Positions 36,573 to 49,549 of a DNA stretch of 64,000 nucleotides are shown here, piece after piece. Position 1 is the first letter of the stretch, and every line of letters starts with the position of its first letter. Both the position numbers and the translations under genes were made by a program. Source of the stretch: Hippophae tibetana (Eukaryota; Streptophyta; Magnoliopsida; Rosales; Elaeagnaceae); assembly GCA_037013495.1 (NCBI GenBank), contig CM072810.1, positions 34,191,843 through 34,255,842 of the forward strand, in the 5' to 3' direction. The notes beneath the pieces were generated by a model, which saw only the letters and a program-made list of their open reading frames with translations, did no database searches and was not told where the DNA came from.

Positions 36573-38933
36573 ACAATTGTTAGGAATGATGACTCTAATA
36601 CCAATGAAGAGAAATGGGATCTACTTTCTAGGAGATTTACTAAATTTCTTAGATTGAATTAACCCTTTTTTAGGGGTTTTTGAAAAAAATAATCGGAGCT
36701 CTAAAATGATTATTTCAATGAATTTAGAGATGTACTTCTTCCAAACAACTTTAAATATTTTGCAGACCACTCATATAGGTGTTTGAGCTGCAAAATAAAC
36801 CTAGAACTGCGATGTTGACAGAAAATATTAGACGCTATATCAAGCAAGAGTATGAAACTTGGAACAAATTCTAATCATGTTTTTCAAACATTATCAACTA
36901 TTCGTACAATTTGGGTAGAACTATCAGGAAAGAGAAATAGATTGAGAAATTCCTTACTAGCTTACCTTATCATTTTCAAGCAAAAGTTACCTTGTTTAAA
37001 TACATGAAAAATCCTTGTGAACTTACTATTAAATGAATCACTTGGGCAAGTTTTCGAACTGCATCACTTGTATCCAATATGTCAGCCATCCACTTTCGAG
37101 GACGGCAAGAGCTTGGCTTTATAGACATCAAGGATAGTGGTCTTAGCAAAGATCTTTTTGACACAATTGTTAGAAATGATGACTCTAATACCAATGAAGA
37201 GAAATAGGATCTACTTTAACAGAGATTTACTAAATTTCTTAGATAGAATTAACCCTTTTTTAGGGGTTTTAGGAAAAAATAATCCGAGCTCTAAAATGAT
37301 TATTTCAATGAATTTAGAGTTGTACTTGTTCCAAACAACATGAAATATTTTGCAAACCACTCATATAGGTATTTGAGCTAAAAAATAAATATAGAAATAC
37401 GAAGGTGACCAAAATTTTTGAACGCTATATCAAGCAAGAGTGTGAAACTTGGAACAAATTCTAATCATGTTTTTCAAACATTATCCACTACTCGTACAAT
37501 TTGGGTGGACCTATCAGGAAAGAGAAGTAGATTGAGAAATTCCTTACTAGCTTACCTTATCATTTTCAAGCAAAAGTTACCTTGCTTAAATACATGAAAA
37601 ATCCTTGTGAACTTACTATTAAATGAATCACTTGGGCAAGTTTTCGAACTGCATCACTTGTATCCAATATGTCAGCCATCCAATTTCGAGGACGGAAAGA
37701 GCTTGGCTTTATAGACATCAAGGATAGTGGTCTTAGCGAAGATCTTTTTGATACAATTGTTAGAAATGATGACTCCAATACCAATGAAGAGAAATGGGAT
37801 CTACTTTCCCAGAGATTTACTAAATTTCTTAGATAGAATTAACCCTTTTTTAAGGGTTTTAGAAAAACATAATGCGAGCTCTAAAATGATTATTTCAATG
37901 AATTTAGAGTTGTACTTCTTCCAAACAACATGAATTATTTTGCAAACCACTCATATAGGTATTTGAGCTACAAAATAAACCTAGAACTGCGAAGTTGACC
38001 AGAAATATTGAACACTATATCAAGCAAAAGTATGAAACTTGGAACAAATTCTAATCATGTTTTTCAAACATTATCAACTACTCGTACAATTTGGGTAGAA
38101 CTATCAGGAAAGAGAAATAGATTGAGAAATTCCTTACTAGCTTACCTTATCATTTTCAAGCAAAAGTTACCTTGCTTAAATACATGAAAAATCCTTGTGA
38201 ACTTACTATTAAATGAATCACTTGGGCAAGTATTCGAACTGCATCACTTGTATCCAATATGTCAGCCGTCCACTTTCGAGGACGGCAAGAGCTTGGCTTT
38301 ATAGACATCAAGGATAGTGGTCTTAGCGAAGATCGTTTTGACACAATTTTCAGAAATGATGACTCTAATACCAATGAAGAGAAATGGGATCTACTTTCCC
38401 AGAGATTTACTAAATTTCTTAGATAGAATTAACCCTTTTTTAGGGGTTTTAGAAAAAAATAATCCCAGCTCTAAAATGATTATTTCAATGAATTTAGAGT
38501 TGTACTTCTTCCAAACAACATGAAATATTTTGCAGACCACTCATATAGGTATTTCAGCTACAAAATAAACCTAGAACTACGAAGTTGATTAAAAATATTG
38601 AACTCTATATATCAAGCAAGAGGATGAAACTTTGACCAAATTCTAATCATGTTTTTCAAACATTATCAACTACTCGTACAATTTGGGTGGACCTATCAGG
38701 AAAGAGAAGTAGATTGAGAAAATCCTTGCAAGCTTACCTTATCATTTTCTAGCAAAAGTTACCTGGCTTAAATACATGAAAAATCCTTGTGAACTTACTA
38801 TTAAATGAATCACTTGGGCAAGTATTCGAACTGCATCACTTGTATCCAATATGTCACCATCCACTTTCGATGACGGAAGGAGCTTGGCTTAATAGACATC
38901 AAGGATAGTGGTCTTAGTGAAGATCTTTTTGGC

Positions 38934-39524
38934 ACAATTGTTAGGAATGATGACTCTAATAACAATGAAGAGAAATGGGATCTACTTTCGAGGAGATTTA
39001 CTAAATTTCTTAGATTGAATTAACCCTTTTTTAGGGGTTTTAGAAAAAAATAATCAGAGCTCTAAAATGATTATTTCAATGAATTTAGAGATGTACTTGT
39101 TCCAAACAACATGAAATATTTTGCAAACCACTCATATAGGTATTTGAGCTAAAAAAATAAATATAGAAATACGAAGGTGACCAAAATTTTTGAACGCTAT
39201 ATCAAGCAAGAGTGTGAAACTTGGAACAAATTCTAATCATGTTTTTCAAACATTATCCACTACTCGTACAATTTGGGTGGACCTATCAGGAAAGAGAAGT
39301 AGATTGAGAAATTCCTTACTAGCTTACCTTATCATTTTCAAGCAAAAGTTACCTTGCTTATATTTTAGAAAAATCCTTGTGAACTTACTATTAAATGAAT
39401 CACTTGGGCAAGTTTTCGAACTGCATCACTTGTATCCAATATGTCAGCCATCCACTTTCGATGACGGAAAGAGCTTGGCTTTATAGACATCAAGGATAGT
39501 GGTCTTAGCGAAGATCGTTTTGAC
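38934..39524. repeat. Chimeric monomer E head / B tail
   Basis: E-specific up to a39091 (gagAtgtac) and B-specific from g39099 (cttGttcc, then caacatgaaat, gcaaacc, aaataaatatagaaatacg). The crossover is confined to the seven bases 39092-39098. The donor B is of the kind found at 37163, which has the same cttgttcc. The tail carries cttatattttagaaaaatcc in place of the usual cttaaatacatgaaaaatcc. A copy of the whole chimera is at 46602, so the exchange predates the 7,668-bp duplication. Confidence 0.87.
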
Positions 39525-42471
39525 ACAATTGTCAGAAATGATGACTCTAATACCAATGAAGAGAAATGGGATCTACTTTCCCAGAGATTTACTAAATTTC
39601 TTAGATAGAATTAACCCTTTTTTAGGGGTTTTAGAAAAAAATAATCCCAGCTCTAAAATGATTATTTCAATGAATTTAGAGTTGTAATTCTTCCAAACAA
39701 CATGAAATATTTTGCAGACCACTCATATAGGTATTTGAGCTACAAAATAAACCTAGAACTACGAATTGACTAAAAATATTGAACTCTATATCAAGCAAGA
39801 GGATGAAACTTTGACCAAATTCTAATCATGTTTTTCAAACATTATCAACTACTCGTACAATTTGGGTGGACCTATCAGGAAAGAGAAGTAGATTGAGAAA
39901 ATCCTTGCAAGCTTACCTTATCATTTTCTAGCAAAAGTTACCTGGCTTAAATACATGAAAAATCCTTGTGAACTTACTATTAAATGAATCACTTGGGCAA
40001 GTATTCGAACTGCATCACTTGTATCCAATATGTCACCATCCACTTTCGATGACGGAAAGAGCTTGGTTTAATAGACATCAAGGATAATGGTCTTAGTGAA
40101 GATCTTTTTGGCACAATTGTTAGGAATGATGACTCTAATACCAATGAAGAGAAATGAGATCTACTTTCAAGGAGATTTACTAAATTTCTTAGATTGAATT
40201 AACCCTTTTTTAGGGGTTTTTGAAAAAAATAATCAGAGCTCTAAAATGATTATTTCAATGAATTTAGAGATGTACTTCTTCCAAACAACTTTAAATATTT
40301 TGCAGACCACTCATATAGGTGTTTGAGCTGCAAAATAAACCTAGAACTGCGATGTTGACAGAAAATATTGGACGCTATATCAAGCAAGAGTATGTAACTT
40401 GGAACAAATTCTAATCATGTTTTTCAAACATTATCAACTATTCGTACAATTTTGGTGGAACTATCAGGAAAGAGAAGTAGATTGAGAAATTCTTTACTAG
40501 CTTACCTTATCATTTTCAAGCAAAAGTTACTTTGCTTAAATACATGAAAAATCCTTGTGAACTTACTATTAAATGAATCACTTGGGCAAGTATTCGAACT
40601 GCATCACTTGTATCCAATATGTCAGCCATCCACTTTCGAGGACGGCAAGAGCTTGGCTTTATAGACATCAAGGATAGTGGTCTTAGCAAAGATCTTTTTG
40701 ACACAATTGTTAGAAATGATGACTCTAATACCAATGAAGAGAAATAGGATCTACTTTAACAGAGATTTACTAAATTTCTTAGATAGAATTAACCCTTTTT
40801 TAGGGGTTTTAGGAAAAAATAATCCGAGCTCTAAAATGATTATTTCAATGAATTTAGAGTTGTACTTCTTCCAAACAACATGAAATATTTTGCAAACCAC
40901 TCATATAGGTATTTGAGCTAAAAAAATAAATCTAGAAATACGAAGGTGACCAAAATTTTTGAACGCTATATCAAGCAAGAGTGTGAAACTTGGAACAAAT
41001 TCTAATCATGTTTTTGAAACATTATCCACTACTCGTACAATTTGGGTGGACCTATCAGGAAAGAGAAGTAGATTGAGAAATTCCTTACTAGCTTACCTTA
41101 TCATTTTCAAGCAAAAGTTACCTTGCTTAAATACATGAAATATCCTTGTGAACTTACTATTAAATGAATCACTTGGGCAAGTTTTCGAACTGCATCACTT
41201 GTATCCAATATGTCAGCCATCCACTTTCGAGGACGGAAAGAGCTTGGCTTTATAGACATCAAGGATAGTGGTCTTAGCGAAGATCGTTTTGACAAAATTG
41301 TCAGAAATGATGACTCTAATACCAATGAAGAGAAATGGGATCTACTTTCCCAGAGATTTACTAAATTTCTTAGATAGAATTAACCCTTTTTTAGGGGTTT
41401 TAGAAAAAAATAATCCCAGCTCTAAAATGATTATTTCAATGAATTTAGAGTTGTACTTCTTCCAAACAACATGAAATATTTTGCAGACCACTCATATAGG
41501 TATTTGAGCTACAAAATAAACCTAGAACTACGAATTAATTAAAAATATTGAACTCTATATCAAGCAAGAGGATGAAACTTTGACCAAATTCTAATCATGT
41601 TTTTCAAACATTATCAACTACTCGTACAATTTGGGTGGACCTATCAGGAAAGAGAAGTAGATTGAGAAAATCCTTGCAAGCTTACCTTATCATTTTCTAG
41701 CAAAAGTTACCTGGCTTAAATACATGAAAAATCCTTGTGAACTTACTATTAAATGAATCACTTGGGCAAGTATTCGAACTGCATCACTTGTATCCAATAT
41801 GTCACCATCCACTTTCGATGACGGAAAGAGCTTGGTTTAATAGACATCAAGGATAGTGGTCTTAGTGAAGATCTTTTTGGCACAATTGTTAGGAATGATG
41901 ACTCTAATACCAATGAAGAGAAATGAGATCTACTTTCCAGGAGATTTACTAAATTTCTTAGATTGAATTAACCCTTTTTTAGGGGTTTTAGAAAAAAATA
42001 ATCGGAGCTCTAAAATGATTATTTCAATGAATTTAGAGATGTACTTCTTCCAAACAACTTTAAATATTTTGCAGACCACTCATATAGGTGTTTGAGCTGC
42101 AAAATAAACCTAGAACTGCGATGTTGACAGAAAATATTGGACGCTATATCAAGCAAGAGTATGAAACTTGGAACAAATTCTAATCATGTTTTTCAAACAT
42201 TATCAACTATTCGTACAATTTTGGTGGAACTATCAGGAAAGAGAAGTAGATTGAGAAATTCTTTACTAGCTTACCTTATCATTTTCAAGCAAAAGTTACT
42301 TTGCTTAAATACATGAAAAATCCTTGTGAACTTACTATTAAATGAATCACTTGGGCAAGTATTCGAACTACATCACTTGTATCCAATATGTCAGCCATCC
42401 ACTTTCGAGGACGGCAAGAGCTTGGCTTTATAGACATCAAGGATAGTGGTCTTAGCAAAGATCTTTTTGAC

Positions 42472-45400
42472 ACAATTGTTAGAAATGATGACTCTAATAC
42501 CAATGAAGAGAAATAGGATCTACTTTAACAGAGATTTACTAAATTTCTTAGATAGAATTAACCCTTTTTTAGGGGTTTTAGGAAAAAATAATCCGAGCTC
42601 TAAAATGATTATTTCAATGAATTTAGAGTTGTACTTCTTCCAAACAACATGAAATATTTTGCAAACCACTCATATAGGTATTTGAGCTAAAAAAATAAAT
42701 CTAGAAATACGAAGGTGACCAAAATTTTTGAACGCTATATCAAGCAAGAGTGTGAAACATGGAACAAATTCTAATCATGTTTTTCAAACATTATCCACTA
42801 CTCGTACAATTTGGGTGGACCTATCAGGAAAGAGAAGTAGATTGAGAAATTCCTTACTAGCTTACCTTATCATTTTCAAGCAAAAGTTACCTTGCTTAAA
42901 TACATGAAAAATCCTTGTGAACTTACTATTAAATGAATCACTTGGGCAAGTTTTCGAACTGCATCACTTGTATCCAATATGTCAGCCATCCACTTTCGAG
43001 GACGGAAAGAGCTTGGCTTTATAGACATCAAGGATAGTGGTCTTAGCGAAGATCTTTTTGACACAATTGTTAGAAATGATGACTCCAATACCAATGAAGA
43101 GAAATGGGATCTACTTTCCCAGAGATTTACTAAATTTCTTAGATAGAATTAACCCTTTTTTAAGGGTTTTAGAAAAACATAATCCGAGTTCTAAAATGAT
43201 TATTTCAATGAATTTAGAGTTGTACTTCTTCCAAACAACATGAAATATTTTGCAAACCACTCATATAGGTATTTGAGCTACAAAATAAACCTAGAACTGC
43301 GAAGTTGACCAGAAATATTGAACACTATATCAAGCAAGAGTATGAAACTTGGAACAAATTCTAATCATGTTTGTCAAACATTATCAACTACTCGTACAAT
43401 TTGGGTAGAACTATCAGGAAAGAGAAATAGATTGAGAAATTCCTTACTAGCTTACCTTATCATTTTCAAGCAAAAGTTACCTTGCTTAAATACATGAAAA
43501 ATCCTTGTGAACTTACTATTAAATGAATAACTTGGGCAAGTATTCGAACTGCATCACTTGTATCCAATATGTCAGCCGTCCACTTTTGAGGACGGCAAGA
43601 GCTTGGCTTTATAGACATCAAGGATAGTGGTCTTAGCGAAGATCGTTTTGACACAATTGTCAGAAATGATGACTCTAATACCAATGAAGAGAAATGGGAT
43701 CTACTTTCCCAGAGATTTACTAAATTTCTTAGATAGAATTAACCCTTTTTTAGGGGTTTTAGAAAAAAAAAATCCCAGCTCTAAAATGATTATTTCAATG
43801 AATTTAGAGTTGTACTTCTTCCAAACAACATGAAATATTTTGTAGACCACTCATATAGGTATTTGAGCTACAAAATAAACCTAGAACTACGAATTGATTA
43901 AAAATATTGAACTCTATATCAAGCAAGAGGATGAAACTTTGACCAAATTCTAATCATGTTTTTCAAACATTATCAACTACTCGTACAATTTGGGTGGACC
44001 TATCAGGAAAGAGAAGTAGATTGAGAAAATCCTTGCAAGCTTACCTTATCATTTTCTAGCAAAAGTTACCTGGCTTAAATACATGAAAAATCCTTGTGAA
44101 CTTACTATTAAATGAATCACTTGGGCAAGTATTCGAACTGCATCACTTGTATCCAATATGTCACCATCCACTTTCGATGACGGAAAGAGCTTGGTTTAAT
44201 AGACATCAAGGATAGTGGTCTTAGTGAAGATCTTTTTGGCACAATTGTTAGGAATGATGACTCTAATACCAATGAAGAGAAATGGGATCTACTTTCTAGG
44301 AGATTTACTAAATTTCTTAGATTGAATTAACCCTTTTTTAGGGGTTTTTGAAAAAAATAATCGGAGCTCTAAAATGATTATTTCAATGAATTTAGAGATG
44401 TACTTCTTCCAAACAACTTTAAATATTTTGCAGACCACTCATATAGGTGTTTGAGCTGCAAAATAAACCTAGAACTGCGATGTTGACAGAAAATATTAGA
44501 CGCTATATCAAGCAAGAGTATGAAACTTGGAACAAATTCTAATCATGTTTTTCAAACATTATCAACTATTCGTACAATTTGGGTAGAACTATCAGGAAAG
44601 AGAAATAGATTGAGAAATTCCTTACTAGCTTACCTTATCATTTTCAAGCAAAAGTTACCTTGCTTAAATACATGAAAAATCCTTGTGAACTTACTATTAA
44701 ATGAATCACTTGGGCAAGTTTTCGAACTGCATCACTTGTATCCAATATGTCAGCCATCCACTTTCGAGGACGGCAAGAGCTTGGCTTTATAGACATCAAG
44801 GATAGTGGTCTTAGCAAAGATCTTTTTGACACAATTGTTAGAAATGATGACTCTAATACCAATGAAGAGAAATAGGATCTACTTTAACAGAGATTTACTA
44901 AATTTCTTAGATAGAATTAACCCTTTTTTAGGGGTTTTAGGAAAAAATAATCCGAGCTCTAAAATGATTATTTCAATGAATTTAGAGTTGTACTTGTTCC
45001 AAACAACATGAAATATTTTGCAAACCACTCATATAGGTATTTGAGCTAAAAAATAAATATAGAAATACGAAGGTGACCAAAATTTTTGAACGCTATATCA
45101 AGCAAGAGTGTGAAACTTGGAACAAATTCTAATCATGTTTTTCAAACATTATCCACTACTCGTACAATTTGGGTGGACCTATCAGGAAAGAGAAGTAGAT
45201 TGAGAAATTCCTTACTAGCTTACCTTATCATTTTCAAGCAAAAGTTACCTTGCTTAAATACATGAAAAATCCTTGTGAACTTACTATTAAATGAATCACT
45301 TGGGCAAGTTTTCGAACTGCATCACTTGTATCCAATATGTCAGCCATCCAATTTCGAGGACGGAAAGAGCTTGGCTTTATAGACATCAAGGATAGTGGTC

Positions 45401-48400
45401 TTAGCGAAGATCTTTTTGATACAATTGTTAGAAATGATGACTCCAATACCAATGAAGAGAAATGGGATCTACTTTCCCAGAGATTTACTAAATTTCTTAG
45501 ATAGAATTAACCCTTTTTTAAGGGTTTTAGAAAAACATAATGCGAGCTCTAAAATGATTATTTCAATGAATTTAGAGTTGTACTTCTTCCAAACAACATG
45601 AATTATTTTGCAAACCACTCATATAGGTATTTGAGCTACAAAATAAACCTAGAACTGCGAAGTTGACCAGAAATATTGAACACTATATCAAGCAAAAGTA
45701 TGAAACTTGGAACAAATTCTAATCATGTTTTTCAAACATTATCAACTACTCGTACAATTTGGGTAGAACTATCAGGAAAGAGAAATAGATTGAGAAATTC
45801 CTTACTAGCTTACCTTATCATTTTCAAGCAAAAGTTACCTTGCTTAAATACATGAAAAATCCTTGTGAACTTACTATTAAATGAATCACTTGGGCAAGTA
45901 TTCGAACTGCATCACTTGTATCCAATATGTCAGCCGTCCACTTTCGAGGACGGCAAGAGCTTGGCTTTATAGACATCAAGGATAGTGGTCTTAGCGAAGA
46001 TCGTTTTGACACAATTTTCAGAAATGATGACTCTAATACCAATGAAGAGAAATGGGATCTACTTTCCCAGAGATTTACTAAATTTCTTAGATAGAATTAA
46101 CCCTTTTTTAGGGGTTTTAGAAAAAAATAATCCCAGCTCTAAAATGATTATTTCAATGAATTTAGAGTTGTACTTCTTCCAAACAACATGAAATATTTTG
46201 CAGACCACTCATATAGGTATTTCAGCTACAAAATAAACCTAGAACTACGAAGTTGATTAAAAATATTGAACTCTATATATCAAGCAAGAGGATGAAACTT
46301 TGACCAAATTCTAATCATGTTTTTCAAACATTATCAACTACTCGTACAATTTGGGTGGACCTATCAGGAAAGAGAAGTAGATTGAGAAAATCCTTGCAAG
46401 CTTACCTTATCATTTTCTAGCAAAAGTTACCTGGCTTAAATACATGAAAAATCCTTGTGAACTTACTATTAAATGAATCACTTGGGCAAGTATTCGAACT
46501 GCATCACTTGTATCCAATATGTCACCATCCACTTTCGATGACGGAAGGAGCTTGGCTTAATAGACATCAAGGATAGTGGTCTTAGTGAAGATCTTTTTGG
46601 CACAATTGTTAGGAATGATGACTCTAATAACAATGAAGAGAAATGGGATCTACTTTCGAAGAGATTTACTAAATTTCTTAGATTGAATTAACCCTTTTTT
46701 AGGGGTTTTAGAAAAAAATAATCAGAGCTCTAAAATGATTATTTCAATGAATTTAGAGATGTACTTGTTCCAAACAACATGAAATATTTTGCAAACCACT
46801 CATATAGGTATTTGAGCTAAAAAAATAAATATAGAAATACGAAGGTGACCAAAATTTTTGAACGCTATATCAAGCAAGAGTGTGAAACTTGGAACAAATT
46901 CTAATCATGTTTTTCAAACATTATCCACTACTCGTACAATTTGGGTGGACCTATCAGGAAAGAGAAGTAGATTGAGAAATTCCTTACTAGCTTACCTTAT
47001 CATTTTCAAGCAAAAGTTACCTTGCTTAAATTTTAGAAAAATCCTTGTGAACTTACTATTAAATGAATCACTTGGGCAAGTTTTCGAACTGCATCACTTG
47101 TATCCAATATGTCAGCCATCCACTTTCGATGACGGAAAGAGCTTGGCTTTATAGACATCAAGGATAGTGGTCTTAGCGAAGATCGTTTTGACACAATTGT
47201 CAGAAATGATGACTCTAATACCAATGAAGAGAAATGGGATCTACTTTCCCAGAGATTTACTAAATTTCTTAGATAGAATTAACCCTTTTTTAGGGGTTTT
47301 AGAAAAAAATAATCCCAGCTCTAAAATGATTATTTCAATGAATTTAGAGTTGTAATTCTTCCAAACAACATGAAATATTTTGCAGACCACTCATATAGGT
47401 ATTTGAGCTACAAAATAAACCTAGAACTACGAATTGACTAAAAATATTGAACTCTATATCAAGCAAGAGGATGAAACTTTGACCAAATTCTAATCATGTT
47501 TTTCAAACATTATCAACTACTCGTACAATTTGGGTGGACCTATCAGGAAAGAGAAGTAGATTGAGAAAATCCTTGCAAGCATACCTTATCATTTTCTAGC
47601 AAAAGTTACCTGGCTTAAATACATGAAAAATCCTTGTGAACTTACTATTAAATGAATCACTTGGGCAAGTATTCGAACTGCATCACTTGTATCCAATATG
47701 TCACCATCCACTTTCGATGACGGAAGGAGCTTGGCTTAATAGACATCAAGGATAGTGGTCTTAGTGAAGATCTTTTTGGCACAATTGTTAGGAATGATGA
47801 CTCTAATACCAATGAAGAGAAATGAGATCTACTTTCAAGGAGATTTACTAAATTTCTTAGATAGAATTAACCCTTTTTTAGGGGTTTTAGCAAAAAATAA
47901 TCCGAGCTCTAAAATGATTATTTCAATGAATTTAGAGTTGTACTTCTTCCAAACAACATGAAATATTTTGCAAACCACTCATATAGGTATTTGAGCTAAA
48001 AAAATAAATCTAGAAATACGAAGGTGACCAAAATTTTTGAACGCTATATCAAGCAAGAGTGTGAAACTTGGAACAAATTCTAATCATGTTTTTGAAACAT
48101 TATCCACTACTCGTACAATTTGGGTGGACCTATCAGGAAAGAGAAGTAGATTGAGAAATTCCTTACTAGCTTACCTTATCATTTTCAAGCAAAAGTTACC
48201 TTGCTTAAATACATGAAATATCCTTGTGAACTTACTATTAAATGAATCACTTGGGCAAGTTTTCGAACTGCATCACTTGTATCCAATATGTCAGCCATCC
48301 ACTTTCGAGGACGGAAAGAGCTTGGCTTTATAGACATCAAGGATAGTGGTCTTAGCGAAGATCGTTTTGACAAAATTGTCAGAAATGATGACTCTAATAC

Positions 48401-49549
48401 CAATGAAGAGAAATGGGATCTACTTTCCCAGAGATTTACTAAATTTCTTAGATAGAATTAACCTTTTTTTAGGGGTTTTAGAAAAAAATAATCCCAGCTC
48501 TAAAATGATTATTTCAATGAATTTAGAGTTGTACTTCTTCCAAACAACATGAAATATTTTGCAGACCACTCATATAGGTATTTGAGCTACAAAATAAACC
48601 TAGAACTACGAATTAATTAAAAATATTGAACTCTATATCAAGCAAGAGGATGAAACTTTGACCAAATTCTAATCATGTTTTTCAAACATTATCAACTACT
48701 CGTACAATTTGGGTGGACCTATCAGGAAAGAGAAGTAGATTGAGAAAATCCTTGCAAGCTTACCTTATCATTTTCTAGCAAAAGTTACCTGGCTTAAATA
48801 CATGAAAAATCCTTGTGAACTTACTATTAAATGAATCACTTGGGCAAGTATTCGAACTGCATCACTTGTATCCAATATGTCACCATCCACTTTCGATGAC
48901 GGAAAGAGCTTGGTTTAATAGACATCAAGGATAGTGGTCTTAGTGAAGATCTTTTTGGCACAATTGTTAGGAATGATGACTCTAATACCAATGAAGAGAA
49001 ATGAGATCTACTTTCCAGGAGATTTACTAAATTTCTTAGATTGAATTAACCCTTTTTTAGGGGTTTTAGAAAAAAATAATCGGAGCTCTAAAATGATTAT
49101 TTCAATGAATTTAGAGATGTACTTCTTCCAAACAACTTTAAATATTTTGCAGACCACTCATATAGGTGTTTGAGCTGCAAAATAAACCTAGAACTGCGAT
49201 GTTGACAGAAAATATTGGACGCTATATCAAGCAAGAGTATGAAACTTGGAACAAATTCTAATCATGTTTTTCAAACATTATCAACTATTCGTACAATTTT
49301 GGTGGAACTATCAGGAAAGAGAAGTAGATTGAGAAATTCTTTACTAGCTTACCTTATCATTTTCAAGCAAAAGTTACTTTGCTTAAATACATGAAAAATC
49401 CTTGTGAACTTACTATTAAATGAATCACTTGGGCAAGTATTCGAACTACATCACTTGTATCCAATATGTCAGCCATCCACTTTCGAGGACGGCAAGAGCT
49501 TGGCTTTATAGACATCAAGGATAGTGGTCTTAGCAAAGATCTTTTTGAC
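42472..49549. repeat. 13-mer composite HOR, copy 2, one monomer lost (7,078 bp)
   Basis: Monomers at 42472, 43063, 43653, 44241, 44831, 45421, 46011, 46602, 47193, 47781, 48372 and 48960. The offset to copy 1 is exactly 7,668 bp up to 47781 and 7,078 bp from 48372 onward. The missing 590 bp correspond to one unit fused away in the chimeric monomer at 47781. Copy-specific marks: the D' tail at 47193-47780 has lost its HindIII-type site (gcaagcatacc), and the ttttagaaaaatcc lesion reads cttaaatttt here. Confidence 0.9.
47781..48371. repeat. Chimeric monomer E head / B body (deletion joint)
   Basis: Matches the E unit at 40113 through aatgagatct actttcaagg (last E-specific base g47839). It then matches the B unit at 40703 from a47863 (atagaatt; E has attgaatt). 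The crossover lies in 47840-47862. A private c occurs in ttttagcaaaaaa (47891). The tail matches the B tail of 40703, including tgtttttgaaac and atgaaatatcc. The event removed exactly one monomer equivalent relative to copy 1 of the 13-mer. Confidence 0.9.

Larger units (their letters stand above)
34804..42471. repeat. 13-mer composite HOR, copy 1 (7,668 bp)
   Basis: Thirteen monomers at 34804, 35395, 35985, 36573, 37163, 37753, 38343, 38934, 39525, 40113, 40703, 41294 and 41882: B F1 D' E B F2 D' E/B D' E B D' E. Its first seven units are a copy of the 7-mer at 20647 (offset 14,157 bp). Private markers in this copy are repeated 7,668 bp downstream: a ta-dinucleotide gain (ctctatatatc, 38603-38612), atttcagctac (38555) and a ttttagaaaaatcc lesion (39362). 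This is the longest period I can establish in the window. Confidence 0.9.
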
